Source of the DNA: Hyphomicrobium sp.
GTDB taxonomy: Bacteria; Pseudomonadota; Alphaproteobacteria; Rhizobiales; Hyphomicrobiaceae
Reading direction: 5' to 3'
NCBI RefSeq assembly: GCF_019753045.1
Contig: NZ_JAIELN010000007.1
Span: forward strand, 186,001 to 250,000
Length of the DNA: 64,000 nucleotides
Shown here: in pieces, positions 9,657-18,724 of the stretch
Layout: every line of letters begins with the position of its first letter
Numbering within the stretch: position 1 is the first letter of the stretch
Translations under genes and position numbers: made by a program
The notes under the pieces: generated by a model
Databases searched by the model: none
The model's input: the letters and a program-made list of their open reading frames with translations, nothing else
What the model was told of the DNA's origin: nothing

Positions 9657-10136
9657 ATGAAGCCGGAAGGTTACCACTATGAACGGCGCGCGATACTGGG
9701 CTTGATCGCCTCGGCAGTGGCTACGCTTGCCACTAGCGTTCGTGCTGAGTCGGCGCCAACCATCAAGGTATTCAAGGACGCTGACTGCAATTGCTGCGGC
9801 GCATGGGTCGAACACCTGCGGGCCCATGGGTTTGTGGCGACCATCACTGAAACCTCTGAGATGCAGGCCGTGAAAGCACGCTCAGGCGTGCCGAAGGCAC
9901 TTTCGTCCTGCCATACAGCAGAAATCGCCGGCTACGTTGTTGAAGGTCATGTGCCCGCTCACGCAATTCAGCGTTTACTTGCTGAGAATCCCCAGGCCAT
10001 CGGTCTCGCCGTTTCCGGGATGCCTATTGGCTCGCCCGGTATGGAGGGGGGAAGGCCCGTAGCCTACGACGTGATCCTTTTTGAACAGGATCGGCAAGAC
10101 GTCTTTGGTCGCTACAAAGCCGATCGTCCTGTGTAA
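9657..10136 (+). CDS. DUF411 periplasmic metal-binding protein
   Basis: A 159-residue protein. The ATG was chosen for the GGAG site seven bases upstream. An N-terminal twin-Arg-like or Sec signal (YERRAILGLIASAVATLATSVRA) is followed by the DUF411 domain. The domain has the metal-ligand-like DCNCCGAW, then SCHTAEIAGYVVEGHVP and GSPGME. DUF411 proteins are found with copper and silver efflux genes. The next gene is a 34-residue membrane peptide, the same pair as at 26523-27086. Confidence 0.9.
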   Translation: MKPEGYHYERRAILGLIASAVATLATSVRAESAPTIKVFKDADCNCCGAWVEHLRAHGFVATITETSEMQAVKARSGVPKALSSCHTAEIAGYVVEGHVPAHAIQRLLAENPQAIGLAVSGMPIGSPGMEGGRPVAYDVILFEQDRQDVFGRYKADRPV

Positions 10137-10190
10137 CTGACAGAACTTCGTTGAGTACTTCCATAGACGGTTCGAGGAGGAGCCAGGAGC

Positions 10191-10295
10191 ATGATGCACG
10201 ATTGGATGTGGGGGATGGGGACTGGCAGTCTCCTCGGATTGATCGTGGTTGCGCTAGTGATCGCGGCCCTCGTGAAGTACGTGTTCTTCGATTAG
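10191..10295 (+). CDS. 34-residue membrane miniprotein downstream of DUF411
   Basis: ATG preceded by a strong AGGAGGAGCCAGGAG site. The product starts MMHDWMWGMGTG and has one transmembrane helix (about 13-29, SLLGLIVVALVIAALV) followed by KYVFFD. A homologue of the same length class (MLHDGMGGMMWGMG..., 39 residues) follows the other DUF411 gene at 26523-26642. The repeated gene pairing, the ribosome site and the Met/His/Trp-rich N-terminus make it a real gene. A Cu-handling or small-subunit role is inference. Confidence 0.75.
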   Translation: MMHDWMWGMGTGSLLGLIVVALVIAALVKYVFFD

Positions 10296-10442
10296 TGCGG
10301 AGTGCCATACTGTGTAGATGGCGAAGGGCTGGAAGTTCGTGGCGACTCTCCGCGGAGCGTGAGCGCCTCGAAGGTCGCTTTATCCATGACGCCTTCAACC
10401 TCGACCGCTGCCGAGCCCAATCCGAGCGGTATCGCTCGTGCT

Positions 10443-11234
10443 TCACGTGGCCAGCAGACCGGCGTTCGCATGCGCCTCATCGTACGGGAAAACAATTGCG
10501 GGATCTGGAACCGCAAGGTGCTTATCCGTTTGGGGACAGGCCAACCTCGAAATGAAGTCTCGGATCACGTTGAGCCGCGCGAGGCGCTTGTCGTCGGCGC
10601 GAACGACAATCCAAGGAGAGAGTGGGCTTGAAGTTCTTTCGAACATGCGATCGCGAGCTTCCGTATACGCATCCCAGTGCTTAACGGATACCGCATCAAT
10701 CGGACTAACCTTCCACTGCTTTAGGGGGTCGTCCTGCCGATTCCGAAGCCGCTTTTTCTGCTCGCTTTTGCTGATGTCCAGATAGTACTTCAGGATTTGA
10801 ATCCCGGATGCGATCAACATGTGTTCAAACGGAATGACATCCTGCAGAAAGCTTTCGTATTCGCTGTCTGTGCAGAAACCCATGACGGGCTCGACGCCAG
10901 CTCTGTTGTACCAGCTGCGATTGAAGAGCACCATTTCCTGCGATGCCGGCAAATAGCGCGTGTAGCGCCTGAAGTACCAGGAGGCCCGGTCATGATCCGA
11001 CGGCTTGCCGAGCGCCACGACCCGCGTCTCCCGAGGGCTAAGATGCTTGACAATTCGCTTGATCACACCATCTTTGCCGCTCGCATCCCGACCTTCGAAG
11101 ATGACCAAGACCTTGTGTCCGTGTTTTATGGTATGTTTTTGAATTTTTACGAGTTCGACCTGGAGGTCATGCAGTGTTGAGGCGTAGGCCTCACGATTAT
11201 TCAGATCGCTATTTTTATCGGCATCTTTTGACAT
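10443..11234 (-). CDS. ppk2: Polyphosphate kinase 2
   Basis: A 263-residue PPK2 of the single-domain class, which transfers phosphate between polyphosphate and nucleotides. Visible are Walker A GRDASGKDG (about 48-56), the following KRIVKHLSPRETRVVAL, the lid-type RSWYNRAGVE (about 106-115), and the C-terminal WKVSPIDAVSVKHWDAY and SPWIVVRADDK. Length fits the family. Polyphosphate can chelate metals and fuel stress responses, which may explain its place in a metal island. It stands between convergent and co-directional metal genes with no overlap. Confidence 0.95.
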   Translation of the reverse strand: MSKDADKNSDLNNREAYASTLHDLQVELVKIQKHTIKHGHKVLVIFEGRDASGKDGVIKRIVKHLSPRETRVVALGKPSDHDRASWYFRRYTRYLPASQEMVLFNRSWYNRAGVEPVMGFCTDSEYESFLQDVIPFEHMLIASGIQILKYYLDISKSEQKKRLRNRQDDPLKQWKVSPIDAVSVKHWDAYTEARDRMFERTSSPLSPWIVVRADDKRLARLNVIRDFISRLACPQTDKHLAVPDPAIVFPYDEAHANAGLLAT

Positions 11235-11287
11235 GGGCTCTTCTCGCTAGCGCTTGAGATTGAGTTACGAGGCGTGTGGCTATTGGC

Positions 11288-12541
11288 TTAGGGCGACGTC
11301 GGACGCGCGTGATCGAGACGACGCGGCAATCGCCAACATGCGACTGCGGCTGCCGCCAGAAAGCTCGACGTCAGCAAGAAAGGCGCGCCAGCAATAATTG
11401 TGCTCGCGAACAGCGAGCCGCCTGCCAACGATCCCAACACCTGCCCAAGATTGCTCACGGCGCTCTGCTTCCCGAGCTCGGCACCCCTGCTTTTTCCACC
11501 TTCCAGCGATACCCAGTACGTCAGAATCGGGAACAGAATGCCGGCGCTGGCCGCGACGACGGCAACAACGGCCAGGAGAGCCGTAAACGCAGTCATCCGG
11601 GGCACGAGAGCAAGCGCCGCAGCCATGGTGATGAGGGAAGGCACGATGAACCATCGGGTCGAGGCCGGCGTGATCATCGGCGAGAACACCGCAGCCTGAA
11701 CAATGAACATGACCAAGCTGCAGACTGTGAACATCAAAGCGACCTGCCGGGGATCCATGCCAAGGTCCTGATTGCCCCGCAAGGCAAGTCCGACCTCGAA
11801 TGCGCTGATCCCTATGGCGACGACGAAGCCAACCGCGCGCAGCGTCCAGATAGTTCGCATGTTGATTTCGCACGTTGGGTGTGACTGGCTTTGATCTGAT
11901 GGGGAAGCGATGGTCCCTCTGGGTACCCAAATGTGCACGGCCAGCGCTGCCGCGAACGCAAGGATTGAAACGGCAAGAAAAGGAAGGGCATACGACCGCC
12001 GCATAACCGCGCCAGCAAGGGACCCGGTTGGGAGTGTCGCTAGAAACCCGCTGAGCATGGGACCAATGAGGAACCCCGAAATGCTTGCCATGCTGACCCA
12101 GGCGAGACGGCGCGCACGCCACGCATCGCTGCCCCCCTGGTCCGCAATGACGGCAGATGCGACCGGCGTGATAGCTGACGCGAACAGACCGGTAAAGAAG
12201 CGCTCTGCGTAGAATGCGCCAATCGTCGGATTGATTGACCCCAGCAGCAGGCTGACACTAAAGCCGACAAGACCGATGACGAGGATCACCCGGCGTCCCC
12301 GCCGATCTGAGAGCCATCCCCAGACGGGTGCAAAGAGAAAGAGCGCCATGGCGTGGACCGCCGTCAATAACCCGGTGTGACGTGCCACTTCGGTCGCCGC
12401 ATTGGGGCCGTGGATTGCCAGCAGCATGAGCGGAAGAATGGGCAGAACGATCCCATAGCCAGCCGATACCATAGACACGCTGAGCAACAGGGCTGCCAAA
12501 GGAGCGCCGGAGAACGGCGGCTCTCCTGGTGTCTCGGTCAT
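11288..12541 (-). CDS. MFS drug/metal efflux transporter
   Basis: A 417-residue transporter with about twelve hydrophobic segments. It has the MFS loop motif [10 protein letters not shown] (about 76-85) and a TetA-like first helix ([12 protein letters not shown]). Its start overlaps the stop of the P-type ATPase by four bases (ATGA), so the two are probably co-translated. The substrate is unknown. Its coupling to a copper ATPase suggests a role in metal or toxic-compound export, but nothing in the sequence fixes this. Confidence 0.88.
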   Translation of the reverse strand: MTETPGEPPFSGAPLAALLLSVSMVSAGYGIVLPILPLMLLAIHGPNAATEVARHTGLLTAVHAMALFLFAPVWGWLSDRRGRRVILVIGLVGFSVSLLLGSINPTIGAFYAERFFTGLFASAITPVASAVIADQGGSDAWRARRLAWVSMASISGFLIGPMLSGFLATLPTGSLAGAVMRRSYALPFLAVSILAFAAALAVHIWVPRGTIASPSDQSQSHPTCEINMRTIWTLRAVGFVVAIGISAFEVGLALRGNQDLGMDPRQVALMFTVCSLVMFIVQAAVFSPMITPASTRWFIVPSLITMAAALALVPRMTAFTALLAVVAVVAASAGILFPILTYWVSLEGGKSRGAELGKQSAVSNLGQVLGSLAGGSLFASTIIAGAPFLLTSSFLAAAAVACWRLPRRLDHARPTSP

Positions 12542-14967
12542 GCAGTGGCCCCGGCGAGGGTGGGGCTGCCGGCTATCGCGCCGGCACTTTTGATGCCCGA
12601 CAATTTCGTGCGCTTAAGCATCAAAGCATTGACGGCAACGAGAGCCGAGCTTCCGGACATGGCAAGCGCCGCGATCTCGGGGCTCAGCGTGAACGGATAG
12701 AACACGCCTGCAGCCAATGGAAAGGCGACAACATTATAGCCCACCGCCCACCAGAGGTTCTGGTGCATTTTTCGCAGCGTCGCGCGGGAGAGTTCGATCG
12801 CGCCGACAACATCGTAGGGATCGCTTTTCATAAGGACAACATCGGCGCTCTCCATGGCGACGTCTGTCCCCGCACCAATGGCAAAGCCGACATCGGCTTG
12901 GGTCAGGGCGGGAGCATCGTTGACCCCGTCCCCCACCATGCCGACCTTCTTGCCCTGCGATTGCAATTCCTTGACCTTGGATGCCTTCTGGCCGGGCAAC
13001 ACGTCTGCGAGAACGATGTCGATGCCCAGTTCGTGGCCGATACGCTCGGCGGTGCCTTGATTGTCTCCGGTGATCATTGCGACCTGCACGCCACGTGCCT
13101 GGAGCTGCTTGATGGTATCTGCTGCGGTAGGACGTGGTTTGTCGGCAATGGCAATAAGTGCGAGGATCTTGTTGTCGCGCGCCAGATGTACGACCGTGCG
13201 GCCAGCGCCCTGGAGTCGCTCGGCATCGCGCTTAAGTTCGCCAATATCGATATTCTGCGCGTTCATGAGCCGGCGGTTGCCGAGGAATACCGGCTTGCCG
13301 CCCACCGTCGCTTGCGCACCCATTCCCTCAAGGTTGGTGAAGGAATCAGCCTTGCCTGCGTCAATGCCTGCGGCTCGGCGGAGGATGGCTTGCGCAAGCG
13401 GATGATCAGAACCGGCCTCCACCGACGCAGCAATGCCGAGTATCTCACGCTGATCTACACCACTGGCAGGAACGACTTCGACCACTTCCGGCTGGCCCAT
13501 CGTGAGCGTCCCGGTTTTGTCGAAAACCACGACGTCCAGTTTTGTTGCCTCTTCCAGGGCCCCAGCGTTCTTGAACAGGATGCCGTTCATGGCACCGAGC
13601 CCGGTGCCGACCATGACGGCCATGGGTGTCGCGAGGCCGAGTGCATCGGGGCAGGCGATGACGAACACCGTTATCGTGAGAGTAAGCGCGAACAATAGCG
13701 GCTTACCAAGCCACCAGAACCAAACAATGAAGGTGAGAAGACCAATCAGTACTGCGGCTAGTACGAGCCACTGAGAGGCACGATCAGCAAGCAGCTGCGC
13801 CGGTGCCTTTGAGTTCTGCGCCTCCTGCACAAGCTTGACGATCTGCGCGAGTGCGGTGTCAGCGCCCACCTTGGTTGCCGTGTAGCGGAACGTGCCGCTC
13901 TTGTTGATGGTTGCGCCAATAACGGTATCACCGGGCTTCTTATCGACAGGCATGGACTCCCCTGTCAGCATCGACTCGTCCACCGTGGAGCGTCCTTCCG
14001 TAACGCGGCCGTCGACCGGGATCTTGTTCCCCGGGCGGATCACGACGGCATCACCGGCGAGGACCTCCGCCGTTGGCACTTCGATCTCGCGCCCGCTGCG
14101 GATCACATTGGCTTTTGGCGGCGCCAAGTCCAGCAGCGCCCGGATCGCAGCAGACGCGCCGGCGCGCGCCCGCATCTCGAGCCAATGACCCAGAAGAATG
14201 AACACGAGCAGGATGGCGGAGGCCTCGTAGAACTGCTCGCCCGCGAAGAAGAATGTCGCCCCTACGCTGAAAAGATAACCCGTCCCGACGCTGAGAACGA
14301 CGAGCACGGCCATATTGAGGACGCCGTTTTTCAGCGCTCGGTAGGCTGCGACGACGAAGGGCCAGACCGGATACAGGATGGCACCACTTGCCAGGAAGAA
14401 TAGGATGACGTTGAGGCTTAGTCCGAATGGTGGGGTCAATAACGGCGTCGTCATCCCCATCGGCGAGAACACGAATATCGGCAATGAGAATGCGAGGCTA
14501 ATGAAGAAACGGTTTCGCATATCGCGGACCATGTCCTGCATGTCCATGCCGGCGCCGTGGCCCATCTCATGGCTCATGTCGTCCATTTGCATCGCGTGGT
14601 CTGCATGTTTATGTGCGGGTGGTAGCAGTTCCGCAGCGATCGGAGTCTCCTGACGCATCGCTGAATGGTCATGCTTGCGATGGAAAGTCCCGGGCGGCTT
14701 GACCGCAGCGGTGCCTGAAGATGACGGGGCACGCTGGCAGAGATGCGAGGGTGCGAGCTCACCGGTGCAATGATGACCGCATTGGTCGATGGCTTCCTTG
14801 ATGACAGCCGGCGTAACCCTAGCCTCGTCGTAGTTGACAGTCGCGCTGCCCGAGACCTGATTGACCGCAACGTCTGCGACACCGTCAAGCTTGGCCAATT
14901 GCCGTTCGACGCCTAACGCACCGAGCGGTGAGAGCAATGCACCGACGTGGAGATTGATTGTCTTCAT
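12538..14967 (-). CDS. P1B-type metal ATPase with CPD motif and His/Met-rich N-terminus
   Basis: An 809-residue metal-transporting ATPase. The ATG chosen (MKTINLHV) follows AAGGTGAGA. The N-terminal HMA-like fold (about 1-68) has lost the usual CxxC (LLSPLGALG instead) but keeps a terminal CGHHC. A linker of about 55 residues rich in His and Met ([20 protein letters not shown]) follows. The P-type core has TGES, the membrane motif CPD (439-441) in [17 protein letters not shown] (483-487), and [11 protein letters not shown] is typical for Cu(I) exporters and CPH for CopB-type. The His/Met-rich linker resembles CopB-type pumps. Metal specificity is therefore open; copper or silver is most likely from context. 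Confidence 0.92.
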   Translation of the reverse strand: MKTINLHVGALLSPLGALGVERQLAKLDGVADVAVNQVSGSATVNYDEARVTPAVIKEAIDQCGHHCTGELAPSHLCQRAPSSSGTAAVKPPGTFHRKHDHSAMRQETPIAAELLPPAHKHADHAMQMDDMSHEMGHGAGMDMQDMVRDMRNRFFISLAFSLPIFVFSPMGMTTPLLTPPFGLSLNVILFFLASGAILYPVWPFVVAAYRALKNGVLNMAVLVVLSVGTGYLFSVGATFFFAGEQFYEASAILLVFILLGHWLEMRARAGASAAIRALLDLAPPKANVIRSGREIEVPTAEVLAGDAVVIRPGNKIPVDGRVTEGRSTVDESMLTGESMPVDKKPGDTVIGATINKSGTFRYTATKVGADTALAQIVKLVQEAQNSKAPAQLLADRASQWLVLAAVLIGLLTFIVWFWWLGKPLLFALTLTITVFVIACPDALGLATPMAVMVGTGLGAMNGILFKNAGALEEATKLDVVVFDKTGTLTMGQPEVVEVVPASGVDQREILGIAASVEAGSDHPLAQAILRRAAGIDAGKADSFTNLEGMGAQATVGGKPVFLGNRRLMNAQNIDIGELKRDAERLQGAGRTVVHLARDNKILALIAIADKPRPTAADTIKQLQARGVQVAMITGDNQGTAERIGHELGIDIVLADVLPGQKASKVKELQSQGKKVGMVGDGVNDAPALTQADVGFAIGAGTDVAMESADVVLMKSDPYDVVGAIELSRATLRKMHQNLWWAVGYNVVAFPLAAGVFYPFTLSPEIAALAMSGSSALVAVNALMLKRTKLSGIKSAGAIAGSPTLAGATA

Positions 14968-15029
14968 GACCGTCTCACCTTTTGAATGTCTGGAGCCACG
15001 GTGGGCTACTTCCAAATCAACGAACCATC

Positions 15030-15731
15030 TCAAAATCGCCCGGGTTCCGGCTCGCAAGCCTCGATCGGTTGGGCCCGCCTACTTCCAATTCGGTTGGTCA
15101 TGTTGACAATGTAGAGCGACATGATCGCTCCGCCGAAACAGAACACCGAAATGTATGCGAACTGGAAGAACGCGTATGTCACGAGCACCACGAACGTAAC
15201 CAGATAGCCGAAGATATTGACCTCTCTGATCGAAGAAGTGACGAGCGGCGCGATGATCACAAATAGGTACACAATGTAGGTAAATTCCCGAGGGACGATA
15301 AAGTCCAACAGGTGGGTGCCCTGATAGCTGATGGCCCGGTCCAGAAACTTGGTAATTAGCCAGCCGTCATGCGCGAAGTAGGGGACATATTGCAGCGCGC
15401 CGATCATTCCGCCGAGAATTGCAAAGAGCAGATAAATCTGACGGCGCCGGCACGGCTCGAGATAGTAGGTCGAGTAGGGGACCCATACCGGCCACGCAAG
15501 CCAGGAGAAGAACATATAGGCCAGTGAAAAACGCTGGACCCACTCCGGGTCTGACCAATGGCCGCTTATCCAAACCAGACCTTCAAAAAATTGCTGAAGG
15601 CCAAATAACAGCGGCAAAGTCGCAAGGGGGACGAAGCTGCGATCCTTTCGATAAGCATTCAGCATTGCGTATGTTCCGGCGGGGACAAGAACGGCGGCGG
15701 ACGCGAAGCTCACCTCAGCTGAAAAGCACAT
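15030..15731 (-). CDS. DUF6629-like integral membrane protein
   Basis: A 233-residue protein with about seven hydrophobic helices. It opens [22 protein letters not shown], a start I recognise from the DUF6629 family of uncharacterised membrane proteins. [12 protein letters not shown] lies in the second helix region. Transcribed in the same direction as the P-type ATPase, with a 62-base gap. Function unknown. Confidence 0.8.
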   Translation of the reverse strand: MCFSAEVSFASAAVLVPAGTYAMLNAYRKDRSFVPLATLPLLFGLQQFFEGLVWISGHWSDPEWVQRFSLAYMFFSWLAWPVWVPYSTYYLEPCRRRQIYLLFAILGGMIGALQYVPYFAHDGWLITKFLDRAISYQGTHLLDFIVPREFTYIVYLFVIIAPLVTSSIREVNIFGYLVTFVVLVTYAFFQFAYISVFCFGGAIMSLYIVNMTNRIGSRRAQPIEACEPEPGRF

Positions 15732-15824
15732 AACTTCTCGATCCCCGAACAGTTCTCACTCGGTCGCGGGTCTTCGGGCCCGCGCAATGCATCAATCGGA
15801 GCCCAAAGGCGTGAGGCCATAAGA

Positions 15825-16301
15825 TCAGTTTCCACCCGCCGAATGGGTCATTGTCAGCCGGTTCAAGCGCAGCGAAAACCAGGTAAAGATCACGACGTCG
15901 ATCAACGTTGCAAGCACGGCCTCCGTCATCACGATGACCTGAAACACCGACAGCTGGTTTACGCCTCGCGCCCAGTCGACGACGGCGTAACCAACGACGA
16001 ATAGAGGCAACACAGACACAAGAATCTCGACTAGCGCGTGTACGACTCCTCCGCGTGGTTGCTCGAGAATGGCGCGGGCCTGCCAAGCCACGTAGAGAAG
16101 CGCAATGACGCCAATCCAAGACACATGTTTCATGGCCTCATCGGTAGTTGCCACGCTCGGTGTGTGTCCAACCCATAAGATCCACCATAGCAAGACCGAT
16201 AGGACGATCGGAGCCCCATGCCTAACCGCCACGTAAAGGATAGTCCAAGCCGCATGACCGCTGTTGCTCTTGCCTGCGAGGTTAGCGTGCATCGCTTCCA
16301 T
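15825..16301 (-). CDS. Hypothetical four-helix membrane protein
   Basis: A 158-residue protein starting at the ATG that follows GGAG. Four hydrophobic segments are visible (about 25-48, 60-80, 90-115, 125-150). No family was recognised. The longer frame overlaps the upstream methyltransferase gene in another frame and is not used. It lies 28 bases after that gene and is probably in its operon. Confidence 0.65.
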   Translation of the reverse strand: MEAMHANLAGKSNSGHAAWTILYVAVRHGAPIVLSVLLWWILWVGHTPSVATTDEAMKHVSWIGVIALLYVAWQARAILEQPRGGVVHALVEILVSVLPLFVVGYAVVDWARGVNQLSVFQVIVMTEAVLATLIDVVIFTWFSLRLNRLTMTHSAGGN

Positions 16302-16329
16302 GTTTAATCTCCGGGGTTCGAACCGATTG

Positions 16330-16986
16330 TCACGCGCGCGTCGTATCGATTGGGCGAAGTGAGCGCGGAATGAAGCCCGGAACACGCGCCGCATAGCTCC
16401 GATAGGCATCGCCGAATGTCGAGAGCGCTTCTTGTTCCTCGGTACGCGCGAGCCGCACGTACATCCATACGAGGACAGGGAACATCGCGAGGGTCAGGAG
16501 CGTCGGCCATTGGAGGAGAAAGCCGAACATCACGAGGATAAAGCCAACGTATTGGGGGTGTCGGACGTAGGCGTAGGGCCCAGTTGTGGCGAGGGCCTTT
16601 CGCTTCTGTGCCTCGTATAGCACTCGCCACGCCGCAGAGATCACCCAGAAGCCGCCGACGATGAAGGCAAAACTCAGCAGGTGGAAGGGCCCGAAGTGGG
16701 GATTGCCCCGCCAGCCGAACATCATTTCGAACAAGTGTCCCGCATCGTGCGAGAGCCAATCGACATTGGGATAGCGGCTTTGTAGCCATCCTGACAGCAT
16801 ATAGATGGTCAGCGGAAACCCGTACATTTCCGTGAATAGTGCAACGATGAAAGCGCTGAAAGCGCCGAATGATCTCCAATCGCGCGCCGTCTGCGGTCTG
16901 GAAAAGCTGAAGGCGAAAATTATAAAGATCAGCGAGTTGATGATCACAAGGCCCCAGAGGCCATACGCGGGTCCATCGTCGGTCAT
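16330..16986 (-). CDS. ICMT/PEMT-like integral membrane methyltransferase
   Basis: A 218-residue membrane protein with about five or six helices. It has the methyltransferase signature ATTGPYAYVRHPQYVGFILVMFG (TTGPYxxxRHPxY) followed by helices and a terminal EEQEALSTFGDAYRSYAARV. These mark the SAM-binding end of the isoprenylcysteine carboxyl methyltransferase and phospholipid N-methyltransferase families. The substrate in bacteria is often a lipid or is unknown. It shares a four-base overlap with the upstream DUF2933 gene and lies in a neighbourhood of lipid enzymes. Confidence 0.88.
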   Translation of the reverse strand: MTDDGPAYGLWGLVIINSLIFIIFAFSFSRPQTARDWRSFGAFSAFIVALFTEMYGFPLTIYMLSGWLQSRYPNVDWLSHDAGHLFEMMFGWRGNPHFGPFHLLSFAFIVGGFWVISAAWRVLYEAQKRKALATTGPYAYVRHPQYVGFILVMFGFLLQWPTLLTLAMFPVLVWMYVRLARTEEQEALSTFGDAYRSYAARVPGFIPRSLRPIDTTRA

Positions 16987-17264
16987 TGTATATTTTCCTT
17001 CGTTCCAGAAGATGTTTTGCTGGGCTCTCGGTCAGGGGACCCGTGCCCTCCGTGATGACCGTGACCGAACACGTGCAGCAGCGGACACGCCAATAGGAAG
17101 AGGAAGGGCAAATAGCCGAGGAAGTGCGCCCGGTGCTCGCTGAAGAGCATCACCAAGGCGATCGCCAGGAAGCCGAGAAAGACGAAGAACGTTCGTGACC
17201 CGAGGAATCTTCCTGATGGGGCCGAGCCCCGATGCTCAGCTTGCGGATTTTCGTGATCGTGCAT
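16983..17264 (-). CDS. DUF2933-like small membrane protein
   Basis: A 93-residue protein from the ATG six bases after GGAGAG. It has a His-containing start (MHDHENPQAEHRG), two hydrophobic segments (about 22-40 and 48-66) and a C-terminal LLHVFGHGHHGGHGS. The hydrophobic helix plus FGHGHHGGHG tail is the DUF2933 pattern. Translationally coupled to the ICMT-like gene. A second protein of this kind is at 18406-18675. His-rich ends suggest metal contact, which is inferred. Confidence 0.8.
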   Translation of the reverse strand: MHDHENPQAEHRGSAPSGRFLGSRTFFVFLGFLAIALVMLFSEHRAHFLGYLPFLFLLACPLLHVFGHGHHGGHGSPDREPSKTSSGTKENIQ

Positions 17265-17301
17265 GTTACTCTCCATTCGTCTGTGTTCGATGCCGCTGAA
17301 A

Positions 17302-18084
17302 TCAGTGCAGGACCATTCCAGCGACGTGAAAGCCGGCGTCGGCGTGTACGATCTCGCCCGTGATGGACGTTGCGTAGTCGCTTGCAAGAAGCACAGAAAC
17401 GCGGCCGACCTCGCAGGCGTCGACCGTGCGCCGAAGCGGGGCTTTGGCAGCGGCCTCGGCGATCAGCTCATCGAAGTGGTCGATGCCCGACGCGGCGCGC
17501 GTCCTGATCGGCCCGGCGGAGATGGCGTTGACGCGAATGCCCTTCGGACCGAGTTCGTGGGCAAGATATCGGACGGAGGCTTCCAATGCGGCCTTCACCG
17601 GCCCCATGACGTTGTAATGATCGACCACTTTTTCGGCGCCATAATAGCTCAAGGTGAGTAGCGTGCCACCTTGAATCATGAGTGGTTCCGCTAGCCGCGC
17701 CATGCGTATAAATGAGTGGCACGAGATTATCATCGACTCGGCGAAGCCGTCCGCAGAACAGTCGGTCAGACGGCCATGGAGATCCTCTTTACGTGCCCAC
17801 GCAATGGCGTGGAATATGACGTCAATGCGCCCCCACTTCGCCTTGATCTCCTCGAACACGGCTTCGAGTTGCCCCGGGACATTCACGTCACAAGGCAAGA
17901 GGATCTCTGCGCCGAGTTCGGCTGCGAGGGGTGCGACATACGGCATGGCTTTGTCATTCAAATAGGTCATGGCGAGGTCGGCTCCAGCTCCTCTGATATG
18001 TTTGGCCGCCCACCAAGCGAGGCTGTCAGCATTCGCAACGCCAATAACCAGCGCTTTGCGCCCCTTGAGGTCGATGGCTTCCAC
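17302..18084 (-). CDS. fabI: Enoyl-[acyl-carrier-protein] reductase FabI
   Basis: A 260-residue short-chain dehydrogenase of the FabI type, which makes the last reduction in fatty-acid elongation with NAD(P)H. Start taken as GTG (VEAIDLKGRKALVIG), with GAGGAA nine bases upstream; no ATG fits the fold. The catalytic pattern SYYGAEKVVDHYNVMGPVK gives Tyr147, Tyr157 and Lys164, aligning with Tyr146, Tyr156 and Lys163 of E. coli FabI by family knowledge. A chromosomal essential copy probably exists elsewhere. An island copy could serve membrane remodelling or inhibitor resistance. Confidence 0.93.
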   Translation of the reverse strand: MEAIDLKGRKALVIGVANADSLAWWAAKHIRGAGADLAMTYLNDKAMPYVAPLAAELGAEILLPCDVNVPGQLEAVFEEIKAKWGRIDVIFHAIAWARKEDLHGRLTDCSADGFAESMIISCHSFIRMARLAEPLMIQGGTLLTLSYYGAEKVVDHYNVMGPVKAALEASVRYLAHELGPKGIRVNAISAGPIRTRAASGIDHFDELIAEAAAKAPLRRTVDACEVGRVSVLLASDYATSITGEIVHADAGFHVAGMVLH

Positions 18085-18155
18085 TGGTCGTATTCCTCGT
18101 TTTTCAATCGATGCGAACGGTGACGACGGCAGCAAGGAGACGATGATGCTGCCGG

Positions 18156-18359
18156 CTACTTGCGAGCCTTGCTGCCACCACAACAGCCGACGTCAGCCTG
18201 CGGTGTGGAGGAGTGTACGGAGTGCGCAGTGTCCGATGGCTTGGATTGCACCTTGTTACCCGGATGAGGCTCGTGGCCCTTTTCGTGGTTGCCACAGCAG
18301 CATCCTGATTTCTTCGCTGCATCTGGCGTCTGCGCTGACGTTTCGTTGGTCTTTGACAT
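18156..18359 (-). CDS. Small Cys-rich, putative metal-binding protein
   Basis: A 67-residue soluble protein starting MSKTNETSAQ after GGAG. It has two Cys clusters, SGCCCGNHEKGHE and VGCCGGSKARK, plus several His. No signal peptide. The pattern looks like a cytoplasmic metal-buffering peptide, although no family was recognised. It sits between FabI and the second DUF2933 gene, all on one strand. Confidence 0.7.
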   Translation of the reverse strand: MSKTNETSAQTPDAAKKSGCCCGNHEKGHEPHPGNKVQSKPSDTAHSVHSSTPQADVGCCGGSKARK

Positions 18360-18405
18360 GTCATTCTCCATCGGGTTTTGGGTATTTTTTCTGCGAATTG
18401 TTCGG

Positions 18406-18675
18406 TCAGCAGCCGTGGCGATGCCGTGAGTCTGCGTGACCAGCGTGGGCGGGTGCGCCACGTGGCGCTGGATCGTTTGAACCGGCGGTGGGCGACGCTG
18501 AACTGTTTATGTGAGTGAGCTCAGTTTCCGATTCCGCCGATGTGTTGTTTGCAGGGGGCGGATTCTGCCGGTCATCGCTGCTCTGGCGGCGGTGGCCGCC
18601 ATGGCCGAACATGTGCATGGCGACGAAGCCAACGGCCAACGCAATCCAGAACCAGTTATTCTGAAGCCATTCCAT
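18406..18675 (-). CDS. DUF2933-like small membrane protein
   Basis: An 89-residue protein. The second ATG is used, since GGAGG lies eight bases upstream inside the alternative start. MEWLQNNWFWIALAVGFVAMHMFGHGGHRR is the typical DUF2933 helix plus FGHGGH motif. A long polar tail ends HAGHADSRHRHGC. Probably in the operon running from cfa to the small Cys-rich gene. Confidence 0.8.
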   Translation of the reverse strand: MEWLQNNWFWIALAVGFVAMHMFGHGGHRRQSSDDRQNPPPANNTSAESETELTHINSSASPTAGSNDPAPRGAPAHAGHADSRHRHGC

Positions 18676-18724
18676 AGGCCTTGCCTCCATTTGTTTAGGC
18701 CAGCCGCACCATGCGACTGGCGCC

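Noticed and set aside
9605-9682. Short ORF MRNKMTGIALLAIAGEDDEA before the DUF411 gene
   Set aside because: It overlaps the DUF411 start in another frame and has no ribosome site of its own; could be a chance signal-like run.
12529-13698. Plus-strand frame of 389 residues
   Set aside because: Antisense to the P1B-ATPase; no recognisable domain.
16315-16324. GGTTCGAACC resembling a tRNA T-loop
   Set aside because: Only 28 bases separate the neighbouring genes and no cloverleaf can be built.
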